Shown: positions 21,837-31,869, counted from the first letter of the stretch. The stretch is DNA of 64,000 bases from Aradus depressus (GCA_963662175.1 OY759226.1:26380065-26444064); one strand, 5' to 3'. Program-made: numbers and translations. The notes: a model not told the origin generated them from the letters alone.

Positions 21837-22169
21837 ATAATTTTTTTTTTATTATAAAATGATAAAAAATAGTGAACAATAGAAAATATTTGAAATGTGG
21901 CGATAACAATGACAATGACAATAAGATGGCTGCCCCAATGTGGCTGGCACACTCCCTTCCCTTCAAAAGGAGGATTAGGGCAGAGGCTGCCATTGAATGA
22001 ATGTATTGATACAAAATTTCATACATGTATTCGAAGCCCTATAAGGACGACACCTATTAATTTTCAGCGGAATCAGCCAGAGGAGAAGGAGAGATCAGAG
22101 GTGGACTAAACTCAAAAATTTCAATAACTGTCGATGAAATCAATAAATCGATACAAAATTTAGTATGTT
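21835..22169. repeat. AT-rich sequence then family B fragment
   Basis: From about 21995 the family B phrases GAATGTATTGATACAAAATTTC and TTTTCAGCGGAATCAGCC appear in reverse orientation, ending where the minisatellite starts. Confidence 0.45.
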
Positions 22170-22235
22170 TAGATGGCTCGTCGCTATTAACCAAAGCGTT
22201 TAGATGGCTCGTCGCTATTAACCAAAGCGTTTATG
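22170..22235 (+). repeat. 31-bp minisatellite, left block
   Basis: Two copies of GATGGCTCGTCGCTATTAAC-CAAAGCGTTTA. The array continues after the hAT insertion, from 22684. Confidence 0.9.
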
Positions 22236-22680
22236 CAGTGGCGGATTAAGCTTCTGCGGGGCCCTAGGTGATTGCAAATGTGGGCCCCCCCTATTTTTAC
22301 CCCCCCCCCCCCCCCATAAAAATTTTATTTAAAAAAAAAATCATGCTTAATAGGGGGCCCCTCATACCCTTTATTGGGAAAAATAACTCGGGTCAAATTC
22401 CTTGTCAAATTTGACCTGAATTATTTTCCGTTGTTTCCGGCATTTTTTCCTCCAGAGGTGTCTTCTTTTTTCTTCGTTGGACAATATTTCGGGACAATTG
22501 CAGGTCCCTTCTTCTGGTCACTATGAATTATTTTTCCCAAAAGCGTGTAAAATCATTTAAAAAGTGACAAGGTTTTTTTTTTTTTTTTTTTAGACATTGG
22601 GGCCTTCAGCATCGGGGCCCCTTTATCATCGGGGGCCCTAGGCACCTGCCTAGGTTTGCCTATTGGTTAATCCACCACTG
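22236..22680. mobile_element. Non-autonomous hAT-like element inside the minisatellite
   Basis: TIRs: left CAGTGGCGGATTAAGC, right (inverted) CAGTGGTGGATTAACC. Flanking octamers CGTTTATG and AATTTATG agree at six of eight positions, consistent with an aged 8-bp TSD. The interior has GGGGCCCTAGG blocks near both ends, a C-run (22303-22315) and a T-run. No transposase. The element splits the tandem array in two. Confidence 0.82.
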
Positions 22681-22683
22681 AAT

Positions 22684-22935
22684 TTATGGCTCGTCGCTAT
22701 TAACCAAAGCGTTTAGATGGCTCGTCGCTATTAACCAAAGCGTTTAGATGGCTCGTCGCTATTAACCAAAGCGTTTAGATGGCTCGTCGCAATTAACCAA
22801 AGCGTTTAGATGGCTCGTCGCTATTAACCAAAGCGTTTCGATAGCTCGTCGCTATTAACCAAAGCGTTTAGATGGCTCGTCACTATTAACCAAAGCGTTT
22901 AGATGGCTCGTCGCTATTAATCAAAGCGTTTGAAG
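22684..22935 (+). repeat. 31-bp minisatellite, right block
   Basis: About eight tandem copies of the same 31-bp unit as at 22170-22235, differing by single substitutions (for example CGCAATTAAC, CACTATTAAC, TTAATCAAAG). Together with the left block there are about ten to eleven units. No spacers, so not a CRISPR. Confidence 0.92.
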
Positions 22936-23436
22936 CGACATAAAATAAAAATAAAATTTACTAAAACCAAAATTGGCCTATAAAACCACCCTTTAATGTG
23001 TGGACATCGAGACTTGACTTTAATATTTCTAGGAAAGGAGAGATCAGAATTATGTTTAGAAGTTGTGTCAAGCTTTCGGCACTGAGTATGCTTTCTTCAG
23101 GACCTCTATTAACATATATACATAGTAATACGCTTATATAAGCTAAAATTAAGTAAAAAGAAAACAATAAAGTACTATATTTAAATAAGCAAAGCCTGCA
23201 GCATAACAGAATAACAATTTCAAGATAAAACAAATTATGGCATAAAACAATATTTTGTTTTTTCCAATCAAAATATAGCATATTTATTCTGTTAATTCTA
23301 GAATTTGTTTATTTAAATTTAGTTTTTTTAATGTTTCATTATTATTTAATATTGCTTTACAGGCCTTGATGAAGACGCAGTGCTGAAATATTTTTATTGA
23401 CCACAAGTCCCCTTCCTAATATAAAATTGGTCCTAC
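22936..23436. other. No gene; repeat-like with hammerhead-like remnant
   Basis: AT-rich. On the minus strand near 23100-23060 CTGAAGAAAGC...GTGCCGAAAGC resembles the ribozyme-like motif of other foldbacks here but does not satisfy the C-NN-G-U-H part. A similar degenerate piece is near 23365. Confidence 0.35.
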
Positions 23437-23615
23437 TCAACTCAAGATCGCAGATTCGAAACCCGATCGAGGCCATGCGAGGTAGAAAAACCTTGAGCAC
23501 GCCGTCCTTCGGACGGGACGTTAATAATAGTCCCAAAAATCCCATGATAGATGCAGGCTCATCTCCACCAAAACGCTCAGGTAGTAGGCAATAAAGCCCG
23601 GGCATGAGTCATACT
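23437..23615 (+). repeat. SINE-A copy with internal deletions
   Basis: Box B (ATTCGAAACCC), CACGCCGTCCTTCGGACGGG and AAAGCCCGGGCATGAGTCAT are present; about 150 bases of body are missing. Confidence 0.75.
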
Positions 23616-23855
23616 AGCAATATTTTCAACAAGTACCTTCTTAAAGTTAGCATACATTTTTTTTTTTTTTTTTTTTTTTTGTATTTATTTATTTAAAGCC
23701 ACAACTATGCAAAATAAAATGCACAACCAGCGGCTGGGCTGACAGGTAGGTACTATACAAAAATAATAAAAATAAAATAAAATAATAAAAATAAATATGA
23801 CATGAGAGGCTTGAGAGAGGAAAAACACCCAGTGGTGAACCCTCATGACATCACT

Positions 23856-26375
23856 TCATACCAGGAGATCTCTATGCCAAACTCTCTTTAATCTTCTTGG
23901 GGGATTGTGGGGTAAAGTACTTAGGATTTTGCGAACTTCCGGATTGGTATGTAAGTAAATTTTGGTGTAGAAACGTTGGTATAAATGTTTAATGCTAGTG
24001 TCTATGGGTGTGATGTTCAAGTCGCGGTGTAAAGTCTTGTTGCTAACGTATGGTGGGCATTGCGTAATCAGTCGGAGAGTCTTGGATTGAAATATCTGTA
24101 TTCTTTTGATGTTTGAAGTCTTGGCTGTACCATATATTTGTAAGCCATAGGTCCAGAGAGGTCGGAGAAGATAAGTATAACAATTTAATTTTTGTCGAGT
24201 AGATAATTTAGAACGCCTATTCAAAATACTGTACAATAGTCTAAGTCGCCGGTCTAGTGTGAGTCGTGTCGTCCGAGTGTGAGGGTTCCAAGTCAGCCTT
24301 CTATCGAGGGTTAATCCTAAATATTTTACGGAAGAGGTATGGGGTAATGGCTGGTTTTCAAGGAATACTGGGGGACAGTCACCACGGCGGAGAGCGAATG
24401 TTATGTGTTGACATTTTGTGGTGTTAAATTTAATTTTCCAAGATTTACTCCAAACTTCAATTTTGTTGAGGTGTTGCTGTAGTATGAGTGAAGTGGTGTG
24501 AGGATCTGTGTGAGAGGCTAAAATGGCGGTGTCATCTGCGTATGTGGCTGTTAATGTGAGAGGGTCGGTGGGTAAGTCGAAGGTGTACATGGAGTATAAT
24601 AGGGGGGCTAATATTGAGCCCTGAGGCACGCCGGCCAGTATGGGGTGGCAGGAGGAAATAGCTGAGCCCTGACGGACGGCGAAATACCTATCCGTTAAGT
24701 ATGACTGGAGAATAAGATAATATGTATGGGGTAGGAGGGGTTTAAGTTTATATAGAAGTCCCGCGTGCCAGACCCGATCAAAAGCCTGAGATATATCCAG
24801 GAATGCCCCGGCTGCATAGAGTTTTCGCTCTAATGCAGACGCTGTGTAGTCGACAACTCTGTGCAGTTGGTGGGTGGTGGAGTGAAAAGAACGAAACCCA
24901 AACTGGTGATCGGGAAGATGAAGTGAAAGGATAGAAATGAGGCGTTTATAGAAAAGTTTTTCAAAGATCTTGGAAAGAAAAGAGAGAAGACTGATAGGTC
25001 GAAAGGAAGAAGGGTCATGCTCAGGTTTGTTTGGTTTTGGGATCATGGTGATAACAGAGTACTTCCACTGAATGGGAAAGTATGTTGTACGAAGTATGGA
25101 ATTGTACAGAGTTGTCAGAAATACAACAGCTTTCCGAGGCAGCCGCTGGAGAATCTCCGCTGTTATCAGGTCATAGCCCGGGGACTTCCTTCTGGGGAGA
25201 TTTTTAATTTCGTACTGAACTTCGGAGAGTATGAAGGCTTTTGGTGGGAGGGAGATAGGAAGGGGTGTGTCTAAGAAATGGTGAATACGTGATTCATGAG
25301 GGATGTCTGAAAGATCGTGATGAGGTCTGAAAGTAGATGAGAGATGCGCAGCAAACAAATCGGCTTTCTCGTCGTCCGTCACGGCCCAGGATCCGTCGTT
25401 CTGTCGCATTGGCATCGACTGAGATTGGTGTCGGAGAAGTCTACGGGTTCTCCTCCATAGGCTGCCATCCTCCGCATTCAGATTGGAAAGGGAGGAGTCG
25501 TAGTATTCCCTGTTAATCAGTCTGATTTGCGTCTTCAGGTCATTGCTTAGTCTGTTGTATGTCCGTCTGTCTGAAGGTAATCTCGAGGTCTGCCATCTTT
25601 TTCTCGCTCTCCTCTTTTCTCCGATCAGCTCACGGATGTATGCAGGGTAGGAGGGGAGAGTCGGATGAGGACCAGTGTTTGTTGGTAGGACTGCTTGCCA
25701 GGCAGCCTGCTGTATGGATACGGTAAGAAATTCCACAGCCTCCTCTATTTCCTCTCCCGTCTTCAGTGAATATGGCACGGACAATGTTGTCTCCAATTGC
25801 TGTTGGAAAAGGTTCCAGTCCATAACTCCTGGCGTTAGACTTGGCCTCGTTGATTCGATCTCAATCTCCGCCCAAAGAGTGAGATGTACTGGTGAGTGAT
25901 CCGAGGAGAGATGAGAGCAAGATTTAACATCGTATGGCACACCTCGCAGCCCCTTCTGTATGAAGAAGTCTAGTAAGTCCGGCAATTTGCGTCTTGAGGT
26001 TGGCCAGTAAGTCGGTGAGTTTGTCGAAATAGTGTCTAATGAGAGCTGATTAACAGAGGAATACAGACTTCTGCCCCTAGGGGTGCAAAGGCGCGAACCC
26101 CATCGCTGGTGTTTGGCGTTGAAATCGCCCCCAGCGAGGAAACATGCGCCCAGATCCCTAAAGAACCGGACGAATGTTTCCGGCCTTATGGCGTGCCTCG
26201 GGGGACAATATACGGCCACGAGTGAGATTTTCCTGTGTCTGGTGTGTAAGGATATAGCTGCCGCTTGTATGTGTGGTGTGGTATGTGATGGTAGTGCATA
26301 GTGTTTAAGGGATTGTTTTATTATGACAGCCGCACCGCCGTGGCTCCTGTTGTCTGGGTGGTCGGCTCTATACAC
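23856..26375 (-). CDS. LINE ORF2: endonuclease (N-truncated) and reverse transcriptase
   Basis: This frame of about 839 codons encodes the retrotransposition enzyme. Residues 1-165 are an apurinic-endonuclease-like domain, with HGGAAVIIK (12-20), GGDFNAKHQRWGS (82-94) and SSDHSPV (157-163). The reverse transcriptase spans about 440-700: SFRPISLLSFLSKIFEKL (457-474), AFLDISQAFDRVW (524-536), GVPQGSILAPLLY (582-594) and the catalytic YADD (612-615). The C-terminus ends RRLKRVWHRDLLV. The first codon is GTG, not ATG, and the frame is open upstream only to a TAG near 26430. The endonuclease motifs that should come first (the N of a W-N-x-N-G-like motif and the E of an E-T-H-like motif) are therefore not encoded, which suggests a deletion around the ORF1/ORF2 junction. 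The frame overlaps the ORF1 end by a few bases. Confidence 0.88.
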   Translation of the reverse strand: MYRADHPDNRSHGGAAVIIKQSLKHYALPSHTTPHIQAAAISLHTRHRKISLVAVYCPPRHAIRPETFVRFFRDLGACFLAGGDFNAKHQRWGSRLCTPRGRSLYSSVNQLSLDTISTNSPTYWPTSRRKLPDLLDFFIQKGLRGVPYDVKSCSHLSSDHSPVHLTLWAEIEIESTRPSLTPGVMDWNLFQQQLETTLSVPYSLKTGEEIEEAVEFLTVSIQQAAWQAVLPTNTGPHPTLPSYPAYIRELIGEKRRARKRWQTSRLPSDRRTYNRLSNDLKTQIRLINREYYDSSLSNLNAEDGSLWRRTRRLLRHQSQSMPMRQNDGSWAVTDDEKADLFAAHLSSTFRPHHDLSDIPHESRIHHFLDTPLPISLPPKAFILSEVQYEIKNLPRRKSPGYDLITAEILQRLPRKAVVFLTTLYNSILRTTYFPIQWKYSVITMIPKPNKPEHDPSSFRPISLLSFLSKIFEKLFYKRLISILSLHLPDHQFGFRSFHSTTHQLHRVVDYTASALERKLYAAGAFLDISQAFDRVWHAGLLYKLKPLLPHTYYLILQSYLTDRYFAVRQGSAISSCHPILAGVPQGSILAPLLYSMYTFDLPTDPLTLTATYADDTAILASHTDPHTTSLILQQHLNKIEVWSKSWKIKFNTTKCQHITFALRRGDCPPVFLENQPLPHTSSVKYLGLTLDRRLTWNPHTRTTRLTLDRRLRLLYSILNRRSKLSTRQKLNCYTYLLRPLWTYGLQIYGTAKTSNIKRIQIFQSKTLRLITQCPPYVSNKTLHRDLNITPIDTSIKHLYQRFYTKIYLHTNPEVRKILSTLPHNPPRRLKRVWHRDLLV

Positions 26376-27648
26376 TTTGTAATTTTGAATGTTGGGATAG
26401 CTGGCTAAGAAGATTAAAAAGAGGTTGGACTATCTGGTTTATACCTGATATGAAGTGTACCATTTGAGGTGGGAGGCCATTTGCTGACCACTGGGTGTTG
26501 TCCTCTCTCAGGCCTGCCGAAATGTGCGGAGGTCTCTGAAGGGGAGGTGTCTCGGTGGTGAGGTTCCTGGCGGTGGCTGCAAAGGTCTGCCTCAGAGGAG
26601 GTGGTGGAGGGGCGGGCCGCACCAGAGAAGGGTAGATCGCCTGGTCCTGGTGGGATGGAGGCGCTGCTGCTGGGTTTCTCGGTGGTTGTGGTCTACTGCC
26701 CTGTCGTTTGAACTGCAGTTCTTTGTACACCCGGCATCCCTTGTAGTTGGCCGGGTGGGATTCCTGGCAGTTCGCGCAGGTGGCTGGAACAGTCCGGGGC
26801 TTGTTGCAGCTTCCCGAAATGTGTTCGCCGCCACACCGAACACAACGATGTGTGTGCCTACAGTAACTCTTTGTGTGCCCGAAGGCCTGGCAGCGAGTGC
26901 ACTGTGCCACAGTGTGCTTCTTTCTTGGCTCCTCTATTTTAATTTTTGTATACAATAAACATTCAATGTCATAAATTTTTTCATTGTAGCTGCCAGGCTC
27001 TACATCAACAAAGAATAATGGTAGTGGCACTTTGTATCTCGACCACACATTAGTAATTCGGGTGGCGACGAACCCTTTCTCTTGCAGGGCTCTGTGTATA
27101 GTGTTCACACTCGTGGAGGGATGAAGACCTCGGATGACCACTCGAGGCACTTTGTCGTTTGGGTTTTGGTAGGTGTGGAAATTGGCATTATTTCCTTCGA
27201 GTAGGTGGATGAAGGCCCTGTATGCCGTCGGCGTTTTGGCATATATTGTTATGCCCTGTGTGGTAGTCCTCAAGGAGAATGACTCCAATCCTCCTTCTTT
27301 TATTAAAATTTCTATTAGGCTGTCGTAATTTTTGACGCCTTTTAGGTAAATAGGTGGAGGCTTTTCAGCTTTTGTAACATTATTTGTTTTTTCTGGCTCT
27401 TCAATAGCTGATGTCTCCATGTTGGTCAGAACACTAAAGCTATTTGCTACGGTGGTAGGGGTGAGGTGCTCACCTGACTGTTTGGCTACCTTGCGTGGGT
27501 CTCTGGACGTTGTCCCGCTTCTCTTCCGGCCCACTACTGACTCCCAGGTCGCTCCCAAGTTGGATGGGGCTTGTTCCATGGCTACTGTGGTGCTGGTGCT
27601 AGGACTAGCAAGGGCCCCAACTGGGGTTTCCTCACTTCCCGCCACCAT
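26368..27648 (-). CDS. LINE ORF1: Gag-like RNA-binding protein with three CCHC knuckles
   Basis: A 426-residue protein that would coat the LINE RNA. Residues 1-95 are Ser/Thr/Pro-rich and likely disordered. Residues about 98-235 look like the RRM-like region of Jockey/R1 Gag proteins (YLKGVKNYDSLIEIL...; VPRVVIRGLHPSTSVNTI; LPLFFVDVEP). Three zinc knuckles follow: CTRCQAFGHTKSYC (250-263), CVRCGGEHISGSC (269-281) and CANCQESHPANYKGC (291-305). A Pro-rich tail (about 315-375) and a short hydrophobic end follow. The ATG at 27648 is the first in frame, after about 248 bp of 5' UTR. Three such knuckles, with the middle one C-x2-C-x3-H-x4-C, are usual in the Jockey and R1 clades. Confidence 0.9.
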   Translation of the reverse strand: MVAGSEETPVGALASPSTSTTVAMEQAPSNLGATWESVVGRKRSGTTSRDPRKVAKQSGEHLTPTTVANSFSVLTNMETSAIEEPEKTNNVTKAEKPPPIYLKGVKNYDSLIEILIKEGGLESFSLRTTTQGITIYAKTPTAYRAFIHLLEGNNANFHTYQNPNDKVPRVVIRGLHPSTSVNTIHRALQEKGFVATRITNVWSRYKVPLPLFFVDVEPGSYNEKIYDIECLLYTKIKIEEPRKKHTVAQCTRCQAFGHTKSYCRHTHRCVRCGGEHISGSCNKPRTVPATCANCQESHPANYKGCRVYKELQFKRQGSRPQPPRNPAAAPPSHQDQAIYPSLVRPAPPPPPLRQTFAATARNLTTETPPLQRPPHISAGLREDNTQWSANGLPPQMVHFISGINQIVQPLFNLLSQLSQHSKLQSV

Positions 27649-27925
27649 TAAGTCCGCACAAAATCACAATAATTAAATAAAAATAGTATTTGTAAAGGTT
27701 ACTTTTAACACTTTAAAGATAAAGAAACCATAACGAAATGAAAACGCACAAAACTCATGTCTAGAAAAAACGAAACAAGAACTATATACAATAACTATTT
27801 ACACACTTTGTTTTTGTCATTAAGCACTGAAAATAATAAAAAATCTAACGGAACAAAATATTTACTTTTTCTCAAGTTGGTTGCCAAACAGCTGATGTTA
27901 GCATAAATTGGACAACAAGTTTTAC

Positions 27926-28073
27926 CTTGGGATGCCAGATGTGAAAGATGCCAGGGTCGGTAGCTCGAACCACCTTGAGGCCAGATTTAACATACTTCCT
28001 GTAGAGGGCGACATCTTCACCGCCCCAGCCGAGGGTCGTCTCCGCAAAACCACGCACCTTCCTCAGATCAGAC
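27926..28073 (-). CDS. CSGALNACT: Chondroitin sulfate N-acetylgalactosaminyltransferase, internal exon
   Basis: A 148-nt exon with acceptor ...TGATTTCAG|GTCTG and donor CCCAAG|GTAAAAC. It completes the split codon (AA|G) left by the exon at 37609 and ends in phase 0. It encodes [20 protein letters not shown], then [20 protein letters not shown] and GIFHIWHPK. The W-G-G-E-D motif followed by V-x-L-Y-x-K is a signature of chondroitin glycosyltransferases (CHGN/beta4GalNAcT type) and contributes catalytic and substrate-binding residues. The following intron begins with only 17 bp before the LINE insertion. The terminal exon(s) were not found further left, so the gene may continue beyond the window or be hidden among repeats. 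Confidence 0.9.
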
Positions 28074-28157
28074 CTGAAATCAGAGACATTGTTAAGTAAC
28101 TGAGAACAAAACGAGCTGTGACGTCAAGCTTGTATGAAAATATTTTCTTTACAATTT

Positions 28158-28482
28158 ATTGACTAGCCGGCTATCAATGCTTCCCTCATCATCAGGCCGC
28201 CTGACTGTTATAATAATAATTATTATTATTATAATTAAATATATATGATAATAATATATACTGTATACTCATATACTCATTATCTTCTATTATTCATTAA
28301 AAAAAATATATATATACATTATTATTCATCCAATAAGTGTTTGTATTCTAAGAAATTATATCTATTATAAGCTATTTTGAGTAGAAAACCATATTATGGT
28401 TTAACGGAAATATTTATTATTATTATAACAGTCAGGTGGGATTGAAGACGAGGGAAAGAAAGCCAGCTAGTCAATAACTTTT
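28158..28482. repeat. Foldback element in the glycosyltransferase intron
   Basis: Inverted arms of about 75 bp: TTATTGACTAGCCGGCTATC and CCTGACTGTTATAATAATAA on the left, TTATTATTATAACAGTCAGG and AGCCAGCTAGTCAATAA on the right, with an AT-rich centre. The left arm read on the minus strand contains CCTGATGATGAGG...CCGGCTAGTC, which may be a decayed relative of the hammerhead-like motif. It starts 85 bp upstream of the exon acceptor in the gene's sense. Confidence 0.8.
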
Positions 28483-29505
28483 ATAAAAAATATAAAGAAA
28501 AACGTATGTTTTTAAAAAATATTGGCCTCACAAATGGACATCATTGTGAAAATAGTCAAAACATGTTTAAAGGATACTTTAAAATGTAAAATTCCGTTGA
28601 AAACATGATCTCAAGTTTTTGCACGACTATACTAAATTGTTATTTATATTTTATTATACTTTCAAACAATTTGGAACAGGTTCGAAGTTAACAATTAGAT
28701 ACTGTCTAAAAAGCACCTGCATCGTAAAATATAGTCAACAACGAGTCTATTTTACTGGAAAGGAATGTGTTTTATTCAATTTGAAACGGAAAGCTATTCG
28801 GTTGTAAATTTGGTAAAGGGGGCAGATTGAACCGAGAAATATTATCATAAAATAAACAACTTGACAGAGGTGCAGCGAACCTGCAATATATTCTACCGTA
28901 ATGGGGTTATACACTGGACTCATATGGAACTGCATTAGCTGCTCTGCAACATACCTAGTGCATATTGCATATTTATCAGTTAATCCCACTGGCTCAATAA
29001 TCAAAAGCTGATTACTGTCTACAGTTGTCTATGTGAATAGAGTTAGTGCAAATTGTGGGATTATGTGATATTCACATATAGTGCCTCCCCCCCCCCCCCC
29101 CTCGCCACCAGCGAGAAATTTGATGGCGTCTTCGTCCCAAAAATAATTTTGATAAGAAAAATATTTATTATGTTTTCTTTATGATACACACAATACCCGA
29201 CACAATACAAACTGTACTTACATACGGTTTTTTAGAAAACTATACACACATACAAACCCAGAAATACGTACTTTATCTTCACAATACTTACCACAAAACC
29301 CCCCACGAAGATTGAAGAGAAGATGGAACCGCGACTTACTGCCACCTTGATTTATATTCGTTCTTAATTTTTTTCACTTTTATCATCTCTCTTACCCATC
29401 CATCAAAATTGTCTTCCAATTCCTTTTTTTTTTTTTTGTTTTATTTATTTATTTATTATTATTATTTTTTTTTTCCTGTTCTTGTCCTAATAATTAAAAT
29501 AAATT
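28483..29505. other. Intronic sequence, no exon seen
   Basis: AT-rich. A C-run lies at about 29089-29102. Short frames only. Confidence 0.4.
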
Positions 29506-29509
29506 TTCG

Positions 29510-29652
29510 TCCCGAGGACCTACCACTGGGTGGCCTTCCTCTCACATGCCATTCACGCCAACATATCAGTACCTACCATCATAGATGCTGGTTGTTGCAC
29601 CCTAGCAACAGTTGCTTCTTTATAAATAAAAGACAAAAAAAAAAAAAAAATG
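29510..29652 (+). mobile_element. 3' UTR fragment of Jockey-like LINE with poly(A)
   Basis: CCTACCACTGGGTGGCCTTCC, then ATGCTGGTTGTTGCA and a poly(A) of about 15 bases parallel the 3' UTR of the LINE at 23.7 kb (CACCACTGGGTGTTTTTCCT, then CGCTGGTTGTGCAT, then poly(A)). Severely 5'-truncated; no coding part is recognised. Confidence 0.5.
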
Positions 29653-29779
29653 TTTTCTTTGAAGAAAATAAATAAACAAATGTCGGTGAAGTAACAGCCC
29701 ATTAATATAGTAAGTTTTTGCTCTCTCTCAAAAACTAACTGATTTGGCTGAAAATCAAAACGTTACTTACTTAGGGGTT

Positions 29780-30235
29780 TCCCCAGCTTTACGAATTATA
29801 GGGGAAGTTATCTAATCAACAAAATTCCAGGTTTTCCGACCTCCTGATTTCAAAATAAAAATAAAGATTTCTGTTTCACTATGTATCTGTGTATCTTTGA
29901 TCATCAGAACATCATCCAGAACCCTAATAAGGAAAACACCTATTGATTTTCAGCTAAATCGGCTGAAAGGACGGGGGAATCAGAGTCTATGTAAAGAATG
30001 TATCGACACAAAAGTTAATATGAGGATTCAGAAGCCACTATAAATCAATTATTGATGAGTTTTGGTAGAAGAGCAAAAATTTAATTGATTAATTAATTCT
30101 GACGATTTATTTTTTTCATTTTTGGAACTAGGGCGTAGAAAAACATAAAATTTTGATGAAAACTCAAAATGGAAATCCCTGCCGGTTACATAACTTGTCT
30201 GGGGAAGTAAAAAAAATAAATAAATAAGAAAATAA
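29780..30235 (-). repeat. Family B repeat
   Basis: Starts with TTTCCCCAGCTTTACGAATTATAGGGGAAG, contains ATTGATTTTCAGCTAAATCGG and GGATTCAGAAGCCACTATAA, and ends with a partial hairpin (CTGGGGAAGTAA) near 30200. Confidence 0.6.
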
Positions 30236-30330
30236 CTTACACGACGCTGTGCTACTGAATTTGAATTGAGAACGTCAACGTACAAAGGGTTTGTCCTACT
30301 GGAATGGAAAGGAATGAAAGGCGGAAGTCA

Positions 30331-30685
30331 AACTCTGGTGAAGGGTTGGTGCCTGGAGGGGAGGCTGGACAGACGCAGACGGCAGATCTTGGAAACACCC
30401 GGGAACCGGGTCTTAAGAATGGAACAAGGCTAGCTTGTCTGGATCTCTGAGGTTCAGGATCTACACACTCCTTTACAAAAAGCGCCTCATACTCCCGTCA
30501 CATGTTGAGTCTGGAGAAGGGTTGGTGCCTGGAGGAGAGGCGGACAGACGCAGACTGCAGATCTTGGAAACACCCGGGACCCGGGTCTTAGGAATGGAAC
30601 AGGGCTAGCTTGTCTGGATCTCTCCGGTTCAGGATCCACACACTCCTTTACAAATAGCGCCTCATACTCCCGTCACATGTTGACT
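30331..30685 (+). repeat. Two-copy tandem duplication (about 177-bp unit)
   Basis: GAAGGGTTGGTGCCTGGAGG begins both copies (30339 and 30516); both run through AGATCTTGGAAACACCCGGG and CTCATACTCCCGTCACATGT with about 93% identity. GC-richer than the surroundings. Function unknown. Confidence 0.85.
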
Positions 30686-30689
30686 TCCT

Positions 30690-31085
30690 CAGATATACGG
30701 GAAGTTATGTAATCGGCTAGAAATTCGATATTGAATTTTCACCGGAATTTCATGTTTTCCTACCCCTTAATTCCAAAAATGGCATGCCAATCTGCGTGTA
30801 CAAGGGCTGATGGTGGCACCGCGGCCAGAGAAGCCCTATTGTGTGCCCTGTGTGTTGGTCCCTACAGCCGCCCTGTGTCGTAAATAAAGTCCAGGATTCT
30901 GCTGCAGGTTCCCTCCATTACCTGCTTTAGTTCTGTTAAGACAGACCCGAAGCAGTAAAATCTCCTGCTTTCTAGTGCCTTACACTGGCTACTAGAATAT
31001 GAACCGGTTCCTATTTAGGAACCCTAAATATGGTACCCTAAATGGATTTTTCAGATTTTAAATTTTAAAATGTTGTTGCTTAATC
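30690..31085. other. Family B end, then unassigned intron sequence
   Basis: 30691-30780 is a family B end (GGGAAGTTATGTAATCGGCT). The following 300 bases are moderately GC-rich with no recognisable protein. Confidence 0.4.
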
Positions 31086-31310
31086 ATCAGCAACATATTT
31101 CAAAAACTAAATTGCGTGTTGATATATTCGTTATTTCGACAGTAATTAGAGTTTTGAGCTAGATCTCCTTTTCCCTCTGACCAATTTGGCTGAAAATTAG
31201 TATGTGTTATTCTTAAAGGGTCCTGGATTCACATATAAAATTTCGTGTCGATACATTTATTCTACCGGGAGTTATCGTGACCACAGATATACCCCCACAG
31301 ACAGACATCG
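31085..31310 (+). repeat. Family B repeat fragment
   Basis: Contains CAATTTGGCTGAAAATTAGT, TTTCGTGTCGATACATTTAT and CGGGAGTTATCGTGACCACA in forward orientation. Confidence 0.6.
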
Positions 31311-31869
31311 ATCTTTATTTAATTTTTGGAATTTCGTTTGGAAATTCGAAAATAACGAATACAAAATTACTCATTGTAATCTGCGTTATTTATTAGGTTA
31401 CAAAATATAAATTGGATGTCTGTGACAGTATATTGAGGCTGTAGAAGTAGAGAGAGCCTTATTGTAGGTTTGTGAGGAATGTGGTACGGGTGAAGTTAGG
31501 AATGGGACCTGCTCAGGAAGCTATTAGTGCTTTAGCCCCCAGAGAGGGCCTGGGTCTGGCTTCGGAGCACGTCTATTCAGAAGCTTCAACCCCTACAATA
31601 CACCCCCCCCCCCACTCACCTCGACCAAACCTCAAAGCACCCTTTCTACCATAACTACAACCTATACAGATATTTGGAATTTTTGAATTTACTAACAGGG
31701 TCCTGGGGAAAGATGGATTGGATCTCCCACTTTTGGATGGCTACGCCATTGGTTTGTGTGAAACTGGGAAGGTTTTGGATTCTAACTTACAATATCGTGT
31801 TGATATATTCATTACATTGGCAGTTATTAGTTTTTGAGTTTACCCCCCCCCTAAATTACATTAAATGAA
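31311..31869. other. Intronic, no exon seen
   Basis: Unassigned; includes a C-run (about 31603-31613) and a small family B piece near 31800-31850. Confidence 0.35.

Larger units (their letters stand above)
23646..27908 (-). mobile_element. Near full-length Jockey-like LINE with TSD
   Basis: The element runs on the minus strand from about 27896 to its poly(A) (T-run 23657-23681 on the plus strand). The flanks GTTAGCATACATT (23646-23658) and GTTAGCATAAATT (27897-27909) are a 13-bp TSD with one mismatch. It has a 5' UTR of about 248 bp, ORF1 and ORF2 with the frames open, and a 3' UTR of about 175 bp. It lies in an intron of the glycosyltransferase gene, in the same orientation as that gene, with its 5' end 17 bp past the splice donor. 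The first part of the endonuclease domain is missing, so the copy is probably defective despite its open frames. Confidence 0.88.

Noticed and set aside
22684..22935. Regular repeats that could suggest a CRISPR array
   Set aside because: The 31-bp units are contiguous with no unique spacers, and the genome is eukaryotic. The same applies to the 11-bp array at 54276-54537.
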